From contig CP143429.1 of assembly GCA_039636775.1 (NCBI GenBank), positions 1,488,001-1,552,000 on the forward strand: a stretch of 64,000 nt of DNA, given 5' to 3'. Under the pieces are notes generated by a model. It did not search any database. It had not been told where the DNA came from and was given only the letters and a program-made list of their open reading frames with translations. The stretch comes from Micrococcaceae bacterium Sec5.8 (lineage in GTDB: Bacteria; Actinomycetota; Actinomycetes; Actinomycetales; Micrococcaceae). A program made the translations under genes and the position numbers. The first letter of the stretch is position 1. The number at the start of each line of letters is the position of its first letter. Below are positions 16,519 to 24,791 of the stretch, piece by piece.

Positions 16519-19500
16519 ATGAGACCGCAGTTTCCTGCCGGCCCCGCCAACCGCGCGGCCCTCTACCTGCTGGGCTTGCTCGCTGCCCTCAAGGCCCTGT
16601 CCCTCGTGCTGATCGGGCAGGCCGTCGCGTCCATGCTGGCCGGACTCATGGGCGGCATCCCGGCATGGGATGCGCAACTGTACTGGGGCGTCGCCGGAGT
16701 GGCGCTGCGCGCGCTGACAGTCTGGGCGCAGGCAGTCGCGTCCCGCCGGGCCGCGCTGGGCGTGAAAGAGGAACTGCGCTCGCAGCTGCTCGAGCGGGCA
16801 CTGCGCAACGGCACCCGCTCCGCCGGACCCGCCGACGGCGGCCTCGCCATCCTGGCAACCCGTGGCCTGGATGCCTTGGACAATTACTACACCCAGTTCC
16901 TGCCGGCCCTGGTGAACTGCGCAGCCATTCCGTTGCTCCTGGGCGCGCGCATTCTGTCCGCGGACTGGATCAGCGCCGTCGTCATCGTCCTGACCGTGCC
17001 GCTGGTGCCGATCTTCATGATCCTGATCGGCCGTTACACCGATGACCGGGTCCGGGAAGCCCAGTCGGCCCTGGCCCGGCTCTCGGGACACATGCTCGAA
17101 CTCGCCAAAGGCCTGCCCGTCCTCGTGGGGCTGGGCCGTGCCAGCGCCCAGCGCAAGGCCCTTGAGGACCTCTCCGAGGAATATCGCCGCCGGACCATGG
17201 GGACACTGCGGACAGCGTTCCTCTCCGCACTCGCCCTGGAACTGATCGCTACCATCTCCGTGGCCGTCGTCGCGGTGTTCATCGGCGTCCGGCTCGTCCA
17301 CGGCGACATGGCGCTGGAGGCAGGACTATTGGCCCTGATCCTGGCCCCCGACTGTTATCTGCCGCTGCGCGAACTCGGCACCGCGCACCACGCCAGCGAC
17401 GACGGCCGTGCCGCGCTCGCCGAGACCACCGCCGTCCTCCAGGCGCACGAGCCCATCCCGTTGCGGCCCGCCGGTCCCGCTGCAACCGCCGCCGGGGCGG
17501 ACCCCGGAACCGGCCGTCCGCCCGCGTTGAGCGTGGCCGGACTGACCGTCCGCTACGGCGGCAGGACCGAAGCCGCCGTCGGGCCGCTGAGCTTCACCGC
17601 GGCCCCGGGCCGGATCACCGCCCTCGACGGCCCCAGCGGCGCCGGCAAGAGCACGGTCCTCGGGGTCCTGGCCGGCACCATCGGGACCGGCGGCGGCACG
17701 GACCAGGAAACCACCGTCACCGGACAGCTCGCAGGATTTACGACGGCGGACCTCGCCTGGGTGCCGCAGCATCCCGTGATGGTCGCGCCCACCGTGGTGG
17801 ACGAAGTCCTGCTGTATCTGGGATCCGCAGCGCGCGGCCGTACCGACGCGCCGGGCCAGGCCGCGGCCGGGGCGACGGCGCTGCGCTGCCTGGCCGCCTG
17901 CGCCGCGGATCATCTCGCGGCGAAACATCCCGCCGAACTCAGCCCGGGGGAGCTGCGTCGCGTCGCCCTGGCCCGCGGGCTGGCACGGATCGAAGCGGGA
18001 GCCCGGGTGCTGCTGCTCGACGAACCCACCGCCCACCTCGACCGGGAATCCGCCAATGCCGTCACCAGCGCCATCACCGCACTCCGCGGAAAGGTCACCG
18101 TCCTGCTGGTCGCCCACGACCGGCTGACCCGGGAACTCGCCGATGCGCTCGTGGCAGTGGCACCCGGGGCCGCGCCGGCGTCCGCCGTCGCAGCATCCGG
18201 CCTCGAATCATCCGCCGTCGCAGCATCCGGCCTCCACGCCTCCACCTTTGAGGTGTCCGCCGCCGAAGCAGGGCTGTCCGAACGCCTGCTGTCCGAACGC
18301 CTGCTGTCCGAACGCCTGCTGTCCGAACGCGTGCTGACTGAACCCCGGCTCTCCGAACCCCGGCTCTCTGACGGCGGGCCGGCCGCCGTCGAGCCGGCCG
18401 GATTCCCGCCGGCCGGCAGCGGGGATCCCCGTGAGCCGCAGGCCCGGACCGGAGGACGCAACGCGCGCGGGTCAACGGCGGCCCGGTTCCGCCGGCTGCT
18501 CGCACCGGTCGGGCCGAAGTTCGCCGCCGCCGGAGTTGTCGGCACCCTGGCGGCCCTTTTCGCCGTCGCCCTCTCAGGGCTCTCCGGCTGGCTGATCATC
18601 CGTGCCAGCGAGCAGCCGCCCATCCTCTACCTGCTCACTGCGATCGTGGGCGTGCGCTTCTTCGGCATCGGCCGGGCCGCGCTGCGCTACCTGGAACGGC
18701 TGCTGCTGCACGACGCCGTGTTCGCTGCCCTGACCCGGCTCCGCGGCCGGCTCTGGGAATCGCTGAGCCGGCGGGCCCTGTCCCTGCGCCGGCTGCTGCA
18801 GGGCGGAAACGTCCTGGGCACCGTGGTGGATGACGTCGACACCGTCCGTGAACTGCTGCCCCGCGTGGTTCTGCCGCCGCTGACCGCCGTGGCCGTCGCA
18901 GGCAGCGCCGTCACCGGGATCGCCTTCCTGTTGCCGGCAGCACTCCCCGCCGTGGTTGCTGCCGCCCTGCTGAGCCTGGCGGCCGCCCCGGCGCTGGCAC
19001 TCGCGGCGGACCGGATGTCCGCCGGCACCGAACAGCGGCTGCGCTCCGGTGTCCTCCGCCAGGTGGCAGCCGCCCTCGACGCCCGCGCCGAACTCCACGC
19101 CAACCACGTCGCCGCACCCGTACTCGCCGCCATCACCCGCGCCGACCGCGCCGCGACGGCCGCTTCCCGGCGCTCCGCCTGGGCCGAGGGTCTCGGCCAG
19201 GGGCTGACGGTACTGGCCTGCGGGACCGCTGCCCTGGCCAGCGCCGTGCTGGCCGCCCCGCTGGTCATCAGCGGAGCGGCCGAGGCCTCAACGGTCGCGG
19301 TTGTTGTGCTGCTCCAGCTCGCGCTCGTCGAGCCCTACGCGGCCATCACGACGGCGGTCCGCCAGTACCCGGCGCTGCGGGCGGTCCTGGATCGTATCGG
19401 CGAAGCCGGCGTCCTCGACGCCGGCGCAGCGGGTGGCTCCGGCGGCCTGGTCCCCGTGGCCGCCCGGGCCGGGGGTAAGCCCGGGATCGACCTTCGGAAC

Positions 19501-20166
19501 CTCGCGGCCGCCTGGCCCGGCGGCCCCGAGGTCTTCGCCGGTGTGACCGCCACCGCCGAACCCGGGCGCTGGCTCGCCGTTACCGGGACCTCAGGTTCCG
19601 GAAAGTCCACCCTGCTCGCCGTCGTCCTCGGATTCCTCCCGGCGGCCAGCGGCCACATCGGGCTCACCGGGCGGGCCGCCTGGTGCCCACAGGAGGCGCA
19701 CCTCTTTGACTCGACCATCCGCGGCAACCTGCTGCTGGGGCTTCCGGACGACCAGCGCGGCGAATCATCGGACGCCAGGCTGGCGGACGCCCTGGCCGCG
19801 GTGGGCCTCGGACCGCTGATTGGCCGGCTGGAACACGGCCTGGACACCCGGATTGGACCCGGCGGGGCCTTCCTCAGCGGCGGTGAGCGGCAGCGTCTCG
19901 CCGTGGCCCGCACCCTCCTGACCGGAGCCGACGTGATTCTGCTCGATGAACCCACGGCCCATTTGGATGCGGAGTCCGGCGCGGCGATGCTGGCCGAGCT
20001 CCGGCACGGGCTGCGCGACCGGACAGTGGTCCTCGTAACGCACAACCCGCAGGACATTGCAGCGGAGGACGACCGGCTGGACCTGGATCTGGCGGCGGCA
20101 TGTTCCACCCCGGCGCCGGGGCCCAAGCGGCCAGCCCTGCTGGCACAGGGCTGGGCTGGAAGCTAG
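16519..20166 (+). CDS. cydDC: Fused CydD-CydC thiol reductant ABC exporter
   Basis: ABC transporter needed for assembly of cytochrome bd; in E. coli the separate CydD and CydC proteins form a heterodimer linked to thiol and haem handling. Here both halves are one 1215-residue chain, a fusion known in actinobacteria. Half one has membrane segments (about 1-300), Walker A GPSGAGKST, signature LSPGELRR and Walker B LLLDEPTAHLD. Half two starts near residue 655 with Walker A GTSGSGKST, signature LSGGERQR and Walker B ILLDEPTAHLD. The linker contains small tandem repeats (AVAASGL twice; LSERL several times). It is last in the cyd operon, six bases after cydB. Confidence 0.94.
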   Translation: MRPQFPAGPANRAALYLLGLLAALKALSLVLIGQAVASMLAGLMGGIPAWDAQLYWGVAGVALRALTVWAQAVASRRAALGVKEELRSQLLERALRNGTRSAGPADGGLAILATRGLDALDNYYTQFLPALVNCAAIPLLLGARILSADWISAVVIVLTVPLVPIFMILIGRYTDDRVREAQSALARLSGHMLELAKGLPVLVGLGRASAQRKALEDLSEEYRRRTMGTLRTAFLSALALELIATISVAVVAVFIGVRLVHGDMALEAGLLALILAPDCYLPLRELGTAHHASDDGRAALAETTAVLQAHEPIPLRPAGPAATAAGADPGTGRPPALSVAGLTVRYGGRTEAAVGPLSFTAAPGRITALDGPSGAGKSTVLGVLAGTIGTGGGTDQETTVTGQLAGFTTADLAWVPQHPVMVAPTVVDEVLLYLGSAARGRTDAPGQAAAGATALRCLAACAADHLAAKHPAELSPGELRRVALARGLARIEAGARVLLLDEPTAHLDRESANAVTSAITALRGKVTVLLVAHDRLTRELADALVAVAPGAAPASAVAASGLESSAVAASGLHASTFEVSAAEAGLSERLLSERLLSERLLSERVLTEPRLSEPRLSDGGPAAVEPAGFPPAGSGDPREPQARTGGRNARGSTAARFRRLLAPVGPKFAAAGVVGTLAALFAVALSGLSGWLIIRASEQPPILYLLTAIVGVRFFGIGRAALRYLERLLLHDAVFAALTRLRGRLWESLSRRALSLRRLLQGGNVLGTVVDDVDTVRELLPRVVLPPLTAVAVAGSAVTGIAFLLPAALPAVVAAALLSLAAAPALALAADRMSAGTEQRLRSGVLRQVAAALDARAELHANHVAAPVLAAITRADRAATAASRRSAWAEGLGQGLTVLACGTAALASAVLAAPLVISGAAEASTVAVVVLLQLALVEPYAAITTAVRQYPALRAVLDRIGEAGVLDAGAAGGSGGLVPVAARAGGKPGIDLRNLAAAWPGGPEVFAGVTATAEPGRWLAVTGTSGSGKSTLLAVVLGFLPAASGHIGLTGRAAWCPQEAHLFDSTIRGNLLLGLPDDQRGESSDARLADALAAVGLGPLIGRLEHGLDTRIGPGGAFLSGGERQRLAVARTLLTGADVILLDEPTAHLDAESGAAMLAELRHGLRDRTVVLVTHNPQDIAAEDDRLDLDLAAACSTPAPGPKRPALLAQGWAGS
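18286..18366 (+). repeat. In-frame 15-base tandem repeat in the CydDC linker
   Basis: A CTGTCCGAACGCCTG-type unit is repeated about four times and then decays into related CTCTCCGAACCCCGG units, encoding LSERL and then LSEPRL. It sits in the flexible linker joining the CydD and CydC halves, where length changes should be tolerated. Confidence 0.8.
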
Positions 20167-20175
20167 CCTGTTGCC
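20164..20175 (+). promoter_or_regulatory. -10 box TAGCCT for a leaderless GNAT gene
   Basis: TAGCCT (20164-20169) overlaps the cydDC stop codon, and the ATG follows after exactly six bases. This suggests an independent leaderless transcript inside the cyd operon end. Confidence 0.55.
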
Positions 20176-21168
20176 ATGAACGGACGCGCCGAGCCCCACA
20201 CCAGCCTGGACCCCCGCCTTTCGTGGCGTGCTGCCGCGGCTGCGGATCTTGAAGGGTGGGCGGCGCTCATCGCCCGCACCGCCGCCGTCGAACGGCCCGT
20301 CTGGTTCGAGCGCCGCGCCGATCTGGAACAGGTTCTTGGATCGCAGAAGAACCCGGCCGCCACGAACACTGTCCTCGGCACCGACGTCGAGGGCGTGGCC
20401 CGGGCCTACGCCCGGATCACGAAGAACCCGGAGGGGGACAAAGCGGTGGGGTACGGCTGCGTTGATCCCGGATGGCAGCGGAAAGGGATCGGCCACGGGC
20501 TGCTGGGCTGGATGGAGGGCAGGGCCCGGCTGCGGTTTGCCGAGGACGGGAGGGCAGGAACCACGCCCAGGCTGCGGCTCCACTCGGAACAGCAGCACAC
20601 CCACCAGGCCGCTCTGTTCGGAAGCGCCGGATACCGGATCGTCCGGTATTACCACGAGATGCACCGGCCGCTTCAGGGTGGACTCCCGGAGGTGGTGCTG
20701 GACGAAAGGTTTGAACTTGTGGGCTTCGGCCCCGAGCTGCGCGGGCCTGTACGGCTGGCGCACAACGACGCCTTCCAGGACCACTGGGGCAGCGAGCCCC
20801 GGGATGAGGAGGGCTGGGGTCTTGTTGTCAACGATCCTCTGGCCCGGCCTGACCTGAGTGCGGTGGTCCTGGAGCGGGCTACCGGCAAGGTGGCCGGGTA
20901 CCAGCTCGCCAGCCACGACCCGGTCACCGCCGCCTCGCGGGGCTTCACGGAGGGCTATACCGACCTTCTGGGTGTGCGGCGGGAGTTCCGCGGCCGCGGC
21001 GTGGCCCGGGCCCTGTTGGCTGATGCGATGCACCGCTTCGCCGCGGCGGGTATGGAGACGGCCTCGCTCGACGTCGACTCCGAGAACCCCACCGGAGCCC
21101 TGGCTCTCTACGCCACAATGGGCTATGCCGCAGTCAACAGCAGCATGGCCTGGGACAAGGAAGTCTAG
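20176..21168 (+). CDS. GNAT family N-acetyltransferase with two GNAT domains
   Basis: Cytosolic acetyl-CoA-dependent acetyltransferase, 330 residues, made of tandem GNAT domains. The N-terminal domain shows the acetyl-CoA loop as GCVDPGWQRKGIGHGLLGWME (about 96-115). The C-terminal domain shows it as VRREFRGRGVARALLADAMHRF (about 269-290) followed by ASLDVDSENPTGALALYATMGY. The layout resembles mycothiol synthase, but substrate assignment is not possible from sequence alone. It starts 9 bases after cydDC and has its own probable leaderless promoter. It ends 15 bases from the convergent DinB gene. Confidence 0.85.
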   Translation: MNGRAEPHTSLDPRLSWRAAAAADLEGWAALIARTAAVERPVWFERRADLEQVLGSQKNPAATNTVLGTDVEGVARAYARITKNPEGDKAVGYGCVDPGWQRKGIGHGLLGWMEGRARLRFAEDGRAGTTPRLRLHSEQQHTHQAALFGSAGYRIVRYYHEMHRPLQGGLPEVVLDERFELVGFGPELRGPVRLAHNDAFQDHWGSEPRDEEGWGLVVNDPLARPDLSAVVLERATGKVAGYQLASHDPVTAASRGFTEGYTDLLGVRREFRGRGVARALLADAMHRFAAAGMETASLDVDSENPTGALALYATMGYAAVNSSMAWDKEV

Positions 21169-21183
21169 CCACGCGCCCCCACG

Positions 21184-21702
21184 CTAGCCATCCACATCGT
21201 GGAGGTGATGGACGACGTCGTGCAGGAAGTACTGCGAGAACGTCAGGACGGTGAATTCCGAGCCGTTGCTGCGGGTCCCTGTCCGGCCCCACTGATCCTC
21301 CGGAACCCGGCTGAAGGACGCGGCGATCTGCTCGCCCTCCGCGGTGAGTCCCGCGCTGACCTCGGCGGGATCGGCGTTGGCGTAGTCCTGCTCGACGGCG
21401 GTCGCGTCCTGGTCCCAGTCCAGGAACCGGGCATCCTCCTCGGTCAGCATCAGGTTCAGCCGGTGGTCGAACAGGCTGAAGACGTCCCGGACGTGGCAGG
21501 CGTACTCGAGTGCCGACCACGTGTCCGGATCAGGGCGGGCCGCCGCCTCCGGGCGCCGCAGAGCGACCCGCCAGCGGGGGAGCATGCTCGCCACGATCCC
21601 GGGCACTGTTGCGGGGGTCGCCGCTGACGCATCAAAACCGCACTCCGGGCAGGGCCGCTGCAGGACCCAGGTCCAATCCTTGACATCGGGAATGATAGGC
21701 AT
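21184..21702 (-). CDS. DinB family protein (putative metal-dependent hydrolase/transferase fold)
   Basis: A 172-residue protein of the DinB/YfiT four-helix-bundle superfamily, whose members use a divalent metal and include thiol-dependent S-transferases; the substrate here is unknown. Candidate metal ligands are the His in EYACHVRDVF (about residue 71) and the C-terminal HDVVHHLHD cluster. The N-terminal part has WVLQRPCPECGFD, a Cys pair found in the actinobacterial subgroup. The ATG at 21702 is supported by TAGACT exactly six bases upstream, indicating a leaderless mRNA. It is convergent with the GNAT gene. Confidence 0.82.
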   Translation of the reverse strand: MPIIPDVKDWTWVLQRPCPECGFDASAATPATVPGIVASMLPRWRVALRRPEAAARPDPDTWSALEYACHVRDVFSLFDHRLNLMLTEEDARFLDWDQDATAVEQDYANADPAEVSAGLTAEGEQIAASFSRVPEDQWGRTGTRSNGSEFTVLTFSQYFLHDVVHHLHDVDG

Positions 21703-21714
21703 GGGAGCAGTCTA
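21703..21714 (-). promoter_or_regulatory. -10 box TAGACT for the leaderless DinB gene
   Basis: On the minus strand TAGACT (21714-21709) is followed by six bases and the ATG at 21702. No ribosome site is present. Confidence 0.6.
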
Positions 21715-21886
21715 AGGGCCATTGCGTTCCGCTGCCCTCAAGGGCAGGGTACGCAACTGGTCAGGACCTCAATTCAGGTCCGTTTGCTCAACAGCCCATA
21801 TCAAAGACGCTGGTCAGCAGAGCTCGCATTTTAGGCCGTACTAACGAATGTCTCCGGCGACGGTAGCCGCGGACAGTGGCCTACTT

Positions 21887-21912
21887 CTGCAGCCCTGCCG
21901 GCAGGGCTGCAG
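21887..21912. repeat. Perfect 26-bp palindrome
   Basis: A self-complementary 26-base sequence with half-site CTGCAGCCCTGCC and no unpaired centre. Uninterrupted palindromes of this size are more typical of protein-binding or recombination sites than of terminators, which need a loop. Confidence 0.8.
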
Positions 21913-22010
21913 ACCTCGAAGTCGAAGTCACAGGTGCCCCGTGGCATAGACACCGTTGTCCAGCCCGGTTCCGACGCGCCGGGGCGTCTCTGCCGGCTGT
22001 TCACCGCCTG

Positions 22011-22136
22011 CGATTCATCACAAATGGCCGCATAGCCAGGCTCCTTAACGGCCTGTTGTGGTGAATCGGCGGGCGGTCACAGTCATTCGTGGCAAATTGG
22101 GAAGCGGCAACGGCCACTTATGGTGAATCGGTGGGC
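22011..22136. repeat. Three-copy ~20-bp repeat (one inverted, two direct)
   Basis: Copies lie at 22011-22030 (inverted), 22049-22074 and 22111-22136. The two direct copies agree at 22 of 26 positions. The inverted copy agrees with each of them at about 17 of 20. The core shared by all is TGAATCG preceded by CGGCC. Confidence 0.65.
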
Positions 22137-22202
22137 GACGGGACGGCCCGGCAACCTCTTCTGTGGACGACCACCGCGCCCGGCCACCCGGGTCAAGGGA
22201 GC

Positions 22203-24725
22203 CTAGGCGTCCGGCGCCGGCGCAGGCACCCAGGACATGCTCGGGCCGATCGCGTCGATGGCCTGGGAGAGCGGAATACCGGAGCCGTCGCGGCGGCCGT
22301 GTTCCCCGGGGAGGGAGCGGGCCACCCCGGCCTGGGAGGATGCCTTCGCGGGGCCGTGGCCGGACCACGCCAGCAGCAGGGTGTCTTCGCCCTTGAGGAA
22401 GCGGTGTGCCCTGACTCCGGCCGTAGCGCGGCCCTTCGCCGGGTATTCGGCGAGGGCGGTGACCTTGGCGGCTCCCGGAGCGGTGCCCGGTAGCGCCCCC
22501 TCGGTGCCGGCGATGGTGACGACGACGGCCGCGTCATCGGCCGGGCTGGCGGTGCCGAAGAACAGCACCCGGTCCCCGGCGGCGACTTTGATCCCGGCCA
22601 TGCCGCCGGCGGTCCGGCCCTGCGGCCGGACGGCGGAGGAACTGAAGCGCAGCAACTGGGCCTGCTGCGTCACGAAGACGAGATCGACGTCGTCGGAACC
22701 CGCCGGGGCCACACCGACCACGGCATCCCTGTCCTTGAGCGCGATGACGTCCCAATCCTCGCGGTTCAGCGGGTAATCCGGCTGCACGCGCTTGACCACG
22801 CCCTGCGCCGTGCCGATCGCCAGCACCTCATCCAGCGGGGCGAACGCCACGAGGGATTCGCCTTTGAGGAGGGTGATGAAGTCCTTGGCGGGCACGCCTC
22901 CCGCCATGTTCGGGGTGCCCGAGGTTGGCGGAAGCACGGGCATGTCCATCACCTGCAGCCGGAGCATCCGGCCCTGCGACGTGACAGCGGCGATCTCGCC
23001 GCGCGCTGAGGTTTTCAGTACCGACGTGAAGACATCGTGCCGGGTCCGCGGGCCGGACTCGGCGAGGCTGTCCTGGTTGGCGGTGCGGGCGATCTGACCC
23101 GAAACGGTCAGGATCGCCCAGCAGGGGTCGTCCGCAATTTCCAGTGCCAGGGGCGCAGCCTTGCCCTTGGCGCCCGGCGCGGCGGCCAGGGCTGCGGCGA
23201 CGGTAGGCGAAACAGCCTCTGACTCCAGCAGCACGGTCCGGCGCGGTGTGCCGTACTTCTCGGCGATCTCGGCCAGTTCGGCGGACACCAGGGCGCGGAG
23301 CCGTTCGCCCGAACCGAGGATGGCCTCAAGCTCGGCGATCTCCCGGCGCAGCTCGTCCTGCTCCTTCTCAAGTTCGATCCGGGAGTACTTGGTCAGCTGC
23401 CGGAGCCGGAGTTCCAGGATGTAGTTGGCCTGGATCTCGGAGAGGTCGTAGATGGACATCAGCCGGGTCCTGGCCGCGGCGGCCTCGTCCGAGGACCGGA
23501 TGATCTGAATGACCTCGTCGATGTCCACGATCGCGATGAGCATGCCCTCCACCAGGTGCAAGCGGTCCTTCTTCTTGCCCAGGCGGAAGGCGGTGCGGCG
23601 GCGCACCACAGTGATGCGGTGCTCCACATAAACGGAGAGCAGCTGCAGCAGCCCCAGGGTCTGCGGCTGGCCGTCGACCAGTGTGACGTTGTTGATGCCG
23701 AAGGAATCCTCCATCGGCGAGTAGCGGTACAGCTGCTGGAGCACGGCGTTCGGGTTGAAGCCGTTCTTGAGTTCGATGACCAGGCGCAGGCCGTGCTTGC
23801 GGTCGGTGAGGTCCACGATGTCGCTGATACCGGCCAGCTTCTTGCCGTTGACGGCGTCTTTGATCTTCTCGATCACCTTTTCCGGCCCCACCATGTACGG
23901 CAGTTCGGTGACCACCAGTCCGGTGCGGCGGGCCGAAAGCTGCTCGACTTCGACTTTGGCGCGGGTCTTGAAGGATCCGCGTCCCGAGGCGTACGCGTCG
24001 CGGATGCCGTCCAACCCGACGATCCGTCCGCCGGTCGGCAAGTCAGGTCCGGGGACGAACTTCATGATGTCTTCCAGCGTGGCGTCCGGGTGCTCGATCA
24101 GGTGCCGGGCGGCAGCGATGACCTCCACCAGGTTGTGCGGGGCCATGTTCGTGGCCATGCCGACGGCGATGCCGGTGGCGCCGTTGACCAGCAGGTTCGG
24201 GAAGGCTGCCGGCAGTACGTCAGGCTGGGTCAGCTGGTTGTCGTAGTTGGGAACGAAATCGACGACGTCCTCGTCAAGGTGGTCGGTCAGCGTCAGCGCG
24301 GCGGCAGCGAGGCGGGCCTCGGTGTAGCGCGGCGCCGCTGGGCCGTCGTCGAGCGAGCCGAAGTTGCCGTGGCCGTCAATGAGCGGAAGCCGCAGCGAGA
24401 AGTCCTGCGCCATGCGCACCATCGCGTCGTAAATTGCGGTGTCACCATGGGGGTGGAGCTTGCCCATGACCTCGCCCACCACCCGGGCGCTCTTGACGTG
24501 GCCGCGGTCCGGCCGCAGGCCCATCTCGCTCATCATGTACAGGATGCGCCGCTGCACCGGTTTCAGGCCGTCGCGGGCGTCGGGCAGGGCGCGCGAGTAG
24601 ATCACCGAATAGGCGTACTCGAGGAACGAACCTTCCATCTCCGACGTGACGTCGATGTCGACGATGTTCTCTACGAAATCCTGGCTGGCTTCCCCTGCCG
24701 GGGACGGGGTTTGGCGGCGGGCCAT
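22203..24725 (-). CDS. parC: DNA topoisomerase IV subunit A (type IIA topoisomerase breakage-reunion subunit)
   Basis: Catalytic DNA-cleaving subunit that partners the ParE subunit at 9542-11650. The 840-residue product has the winged-helix cleavage domain with catalytic Tyr134 in [11 protein letters not shown], the quinolone-resistance region [17 protein letters not shown], the coiled-coil tower and a C-terminal beta-pinwheel domain (about 530-840). The residue equivalent to E. coli GyrA Ser83 is Thr96. ATG at 24725 gives MARRQTPSP; an upstream in-frame extension to 24920 overlaps the divergent gene and is not needed. AGAAGGA serves as a ribosome site. The ParC rather than GyrA label rests on locus context. 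Confidence 0.92.
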   Translation of the reverse strand: MARRQTPSPAGEASQDFVENIVDIDVTSEMEGSFLEYAYSVIYSRALPDARDGLKPVQRRILYMMSEMGLRPDRGHVKSARVVGEVMGKLHPHGDTAIYDAMVRMAQDFSLRLPLIDGHGNFGSLDDGPAAPRYTEARLAAAALTLTDHLDEDVVDFVPNYDNQLTQPDVLPAAFPNLLVNGATGIAVGMATNMAPHNLVEVIAAARHLIEHPDATLEDIMKFVPGPDLPTGGRIVGLDGIRDAYASGRGSFKTRAKVEVEQLSARRTGLVVTELPYMVGPEKVIEKIKDAVNGKKLAGISDIVDLTDRKHGLRLVIELKNGFNPNAVLQQLYRYSPMEDSFGINNVTLVDGQPQTLGLLQLLSVYVEHRITVVRRRTAFRLGKKKDRLHLVEGMLIAIVDIDEVIQIIRSSDEAAAARTRLMSIYDLSEIQANYILELRLRQLTKYSRIELEKEQDELRREIAELEAILGSGERLRALVSAELAEIAEKYGTPRRTVLLESEAVSPTVAAALAAAPGAKGKAAPLALEIADDPCWAILTVSGQIARTANQDSLAESGPRTRHDVFTSVLKTSARGEIAAVTSQGRMLRLQVMDMPVLPPTSGTPNMAGGVPAKDFITLLKGESLVAFAPLDEVLAIGTAQGVVKRVQPDYPLNREDWDVIALKDRDAVVGVAPAGSDDVDLVFVTQQAQLLRFSSSAVRPQGRTAGGMAGIKVAAGDRVLFFGTASPADDAAVVVTIAGTEGALPGTAPGAAKVTALAEYPAKGRATAGVRAHRFLKGEDTLLLAWSGHGPAKASSQAGVARSLPGEHGRRDGSGIPLSQAIDAIGPSMSWVPAPAPDA

Positions 24726-24779
24726 GAGGCTGGTGGGTCCTTCTGAGGGGGCAGAACGAAAACTGGGTGAGTTTATGAC

Positions 24780-24791
24780 TAGGCTAAGCCT
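24780..24791 (+). promoter_or_regulatory. -10 box TAGGCT for the leaderless GNAT/acyl-CoA synthetase gene
   Basis: TAGGCT (24780-24785), six bases, then ATG at 24792. The promoter lies in the 66-base gap to the divergent parC start. Confidence 0.6.

Larger units (their letters stand above)
21715..22202. other. Gene-free region with a perfect 26-bp palindrome and a three-copy 20-bp element
   Basis: About 490 bases between the 3' end of parC and the DinB gene. No open frame looks real. It holds a 26-bp perfect palindrome (21887-21912) and three related copies of CGGCC-N2-TTRTGRTGAATCG: one inverted at 22011-22030, and two direct at 22049-22074 and 22111-22136. There is also a short CCCGG hairpin just before the parC stop. 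This may be a decayed mobile element or an operator cluster. Confidence 0.6.

Noticed and set aside
21876..22064. 62-residue frame across the 26-bp palindrome
   Set aside because: No start signal; composition follows the palindrome and repeats.
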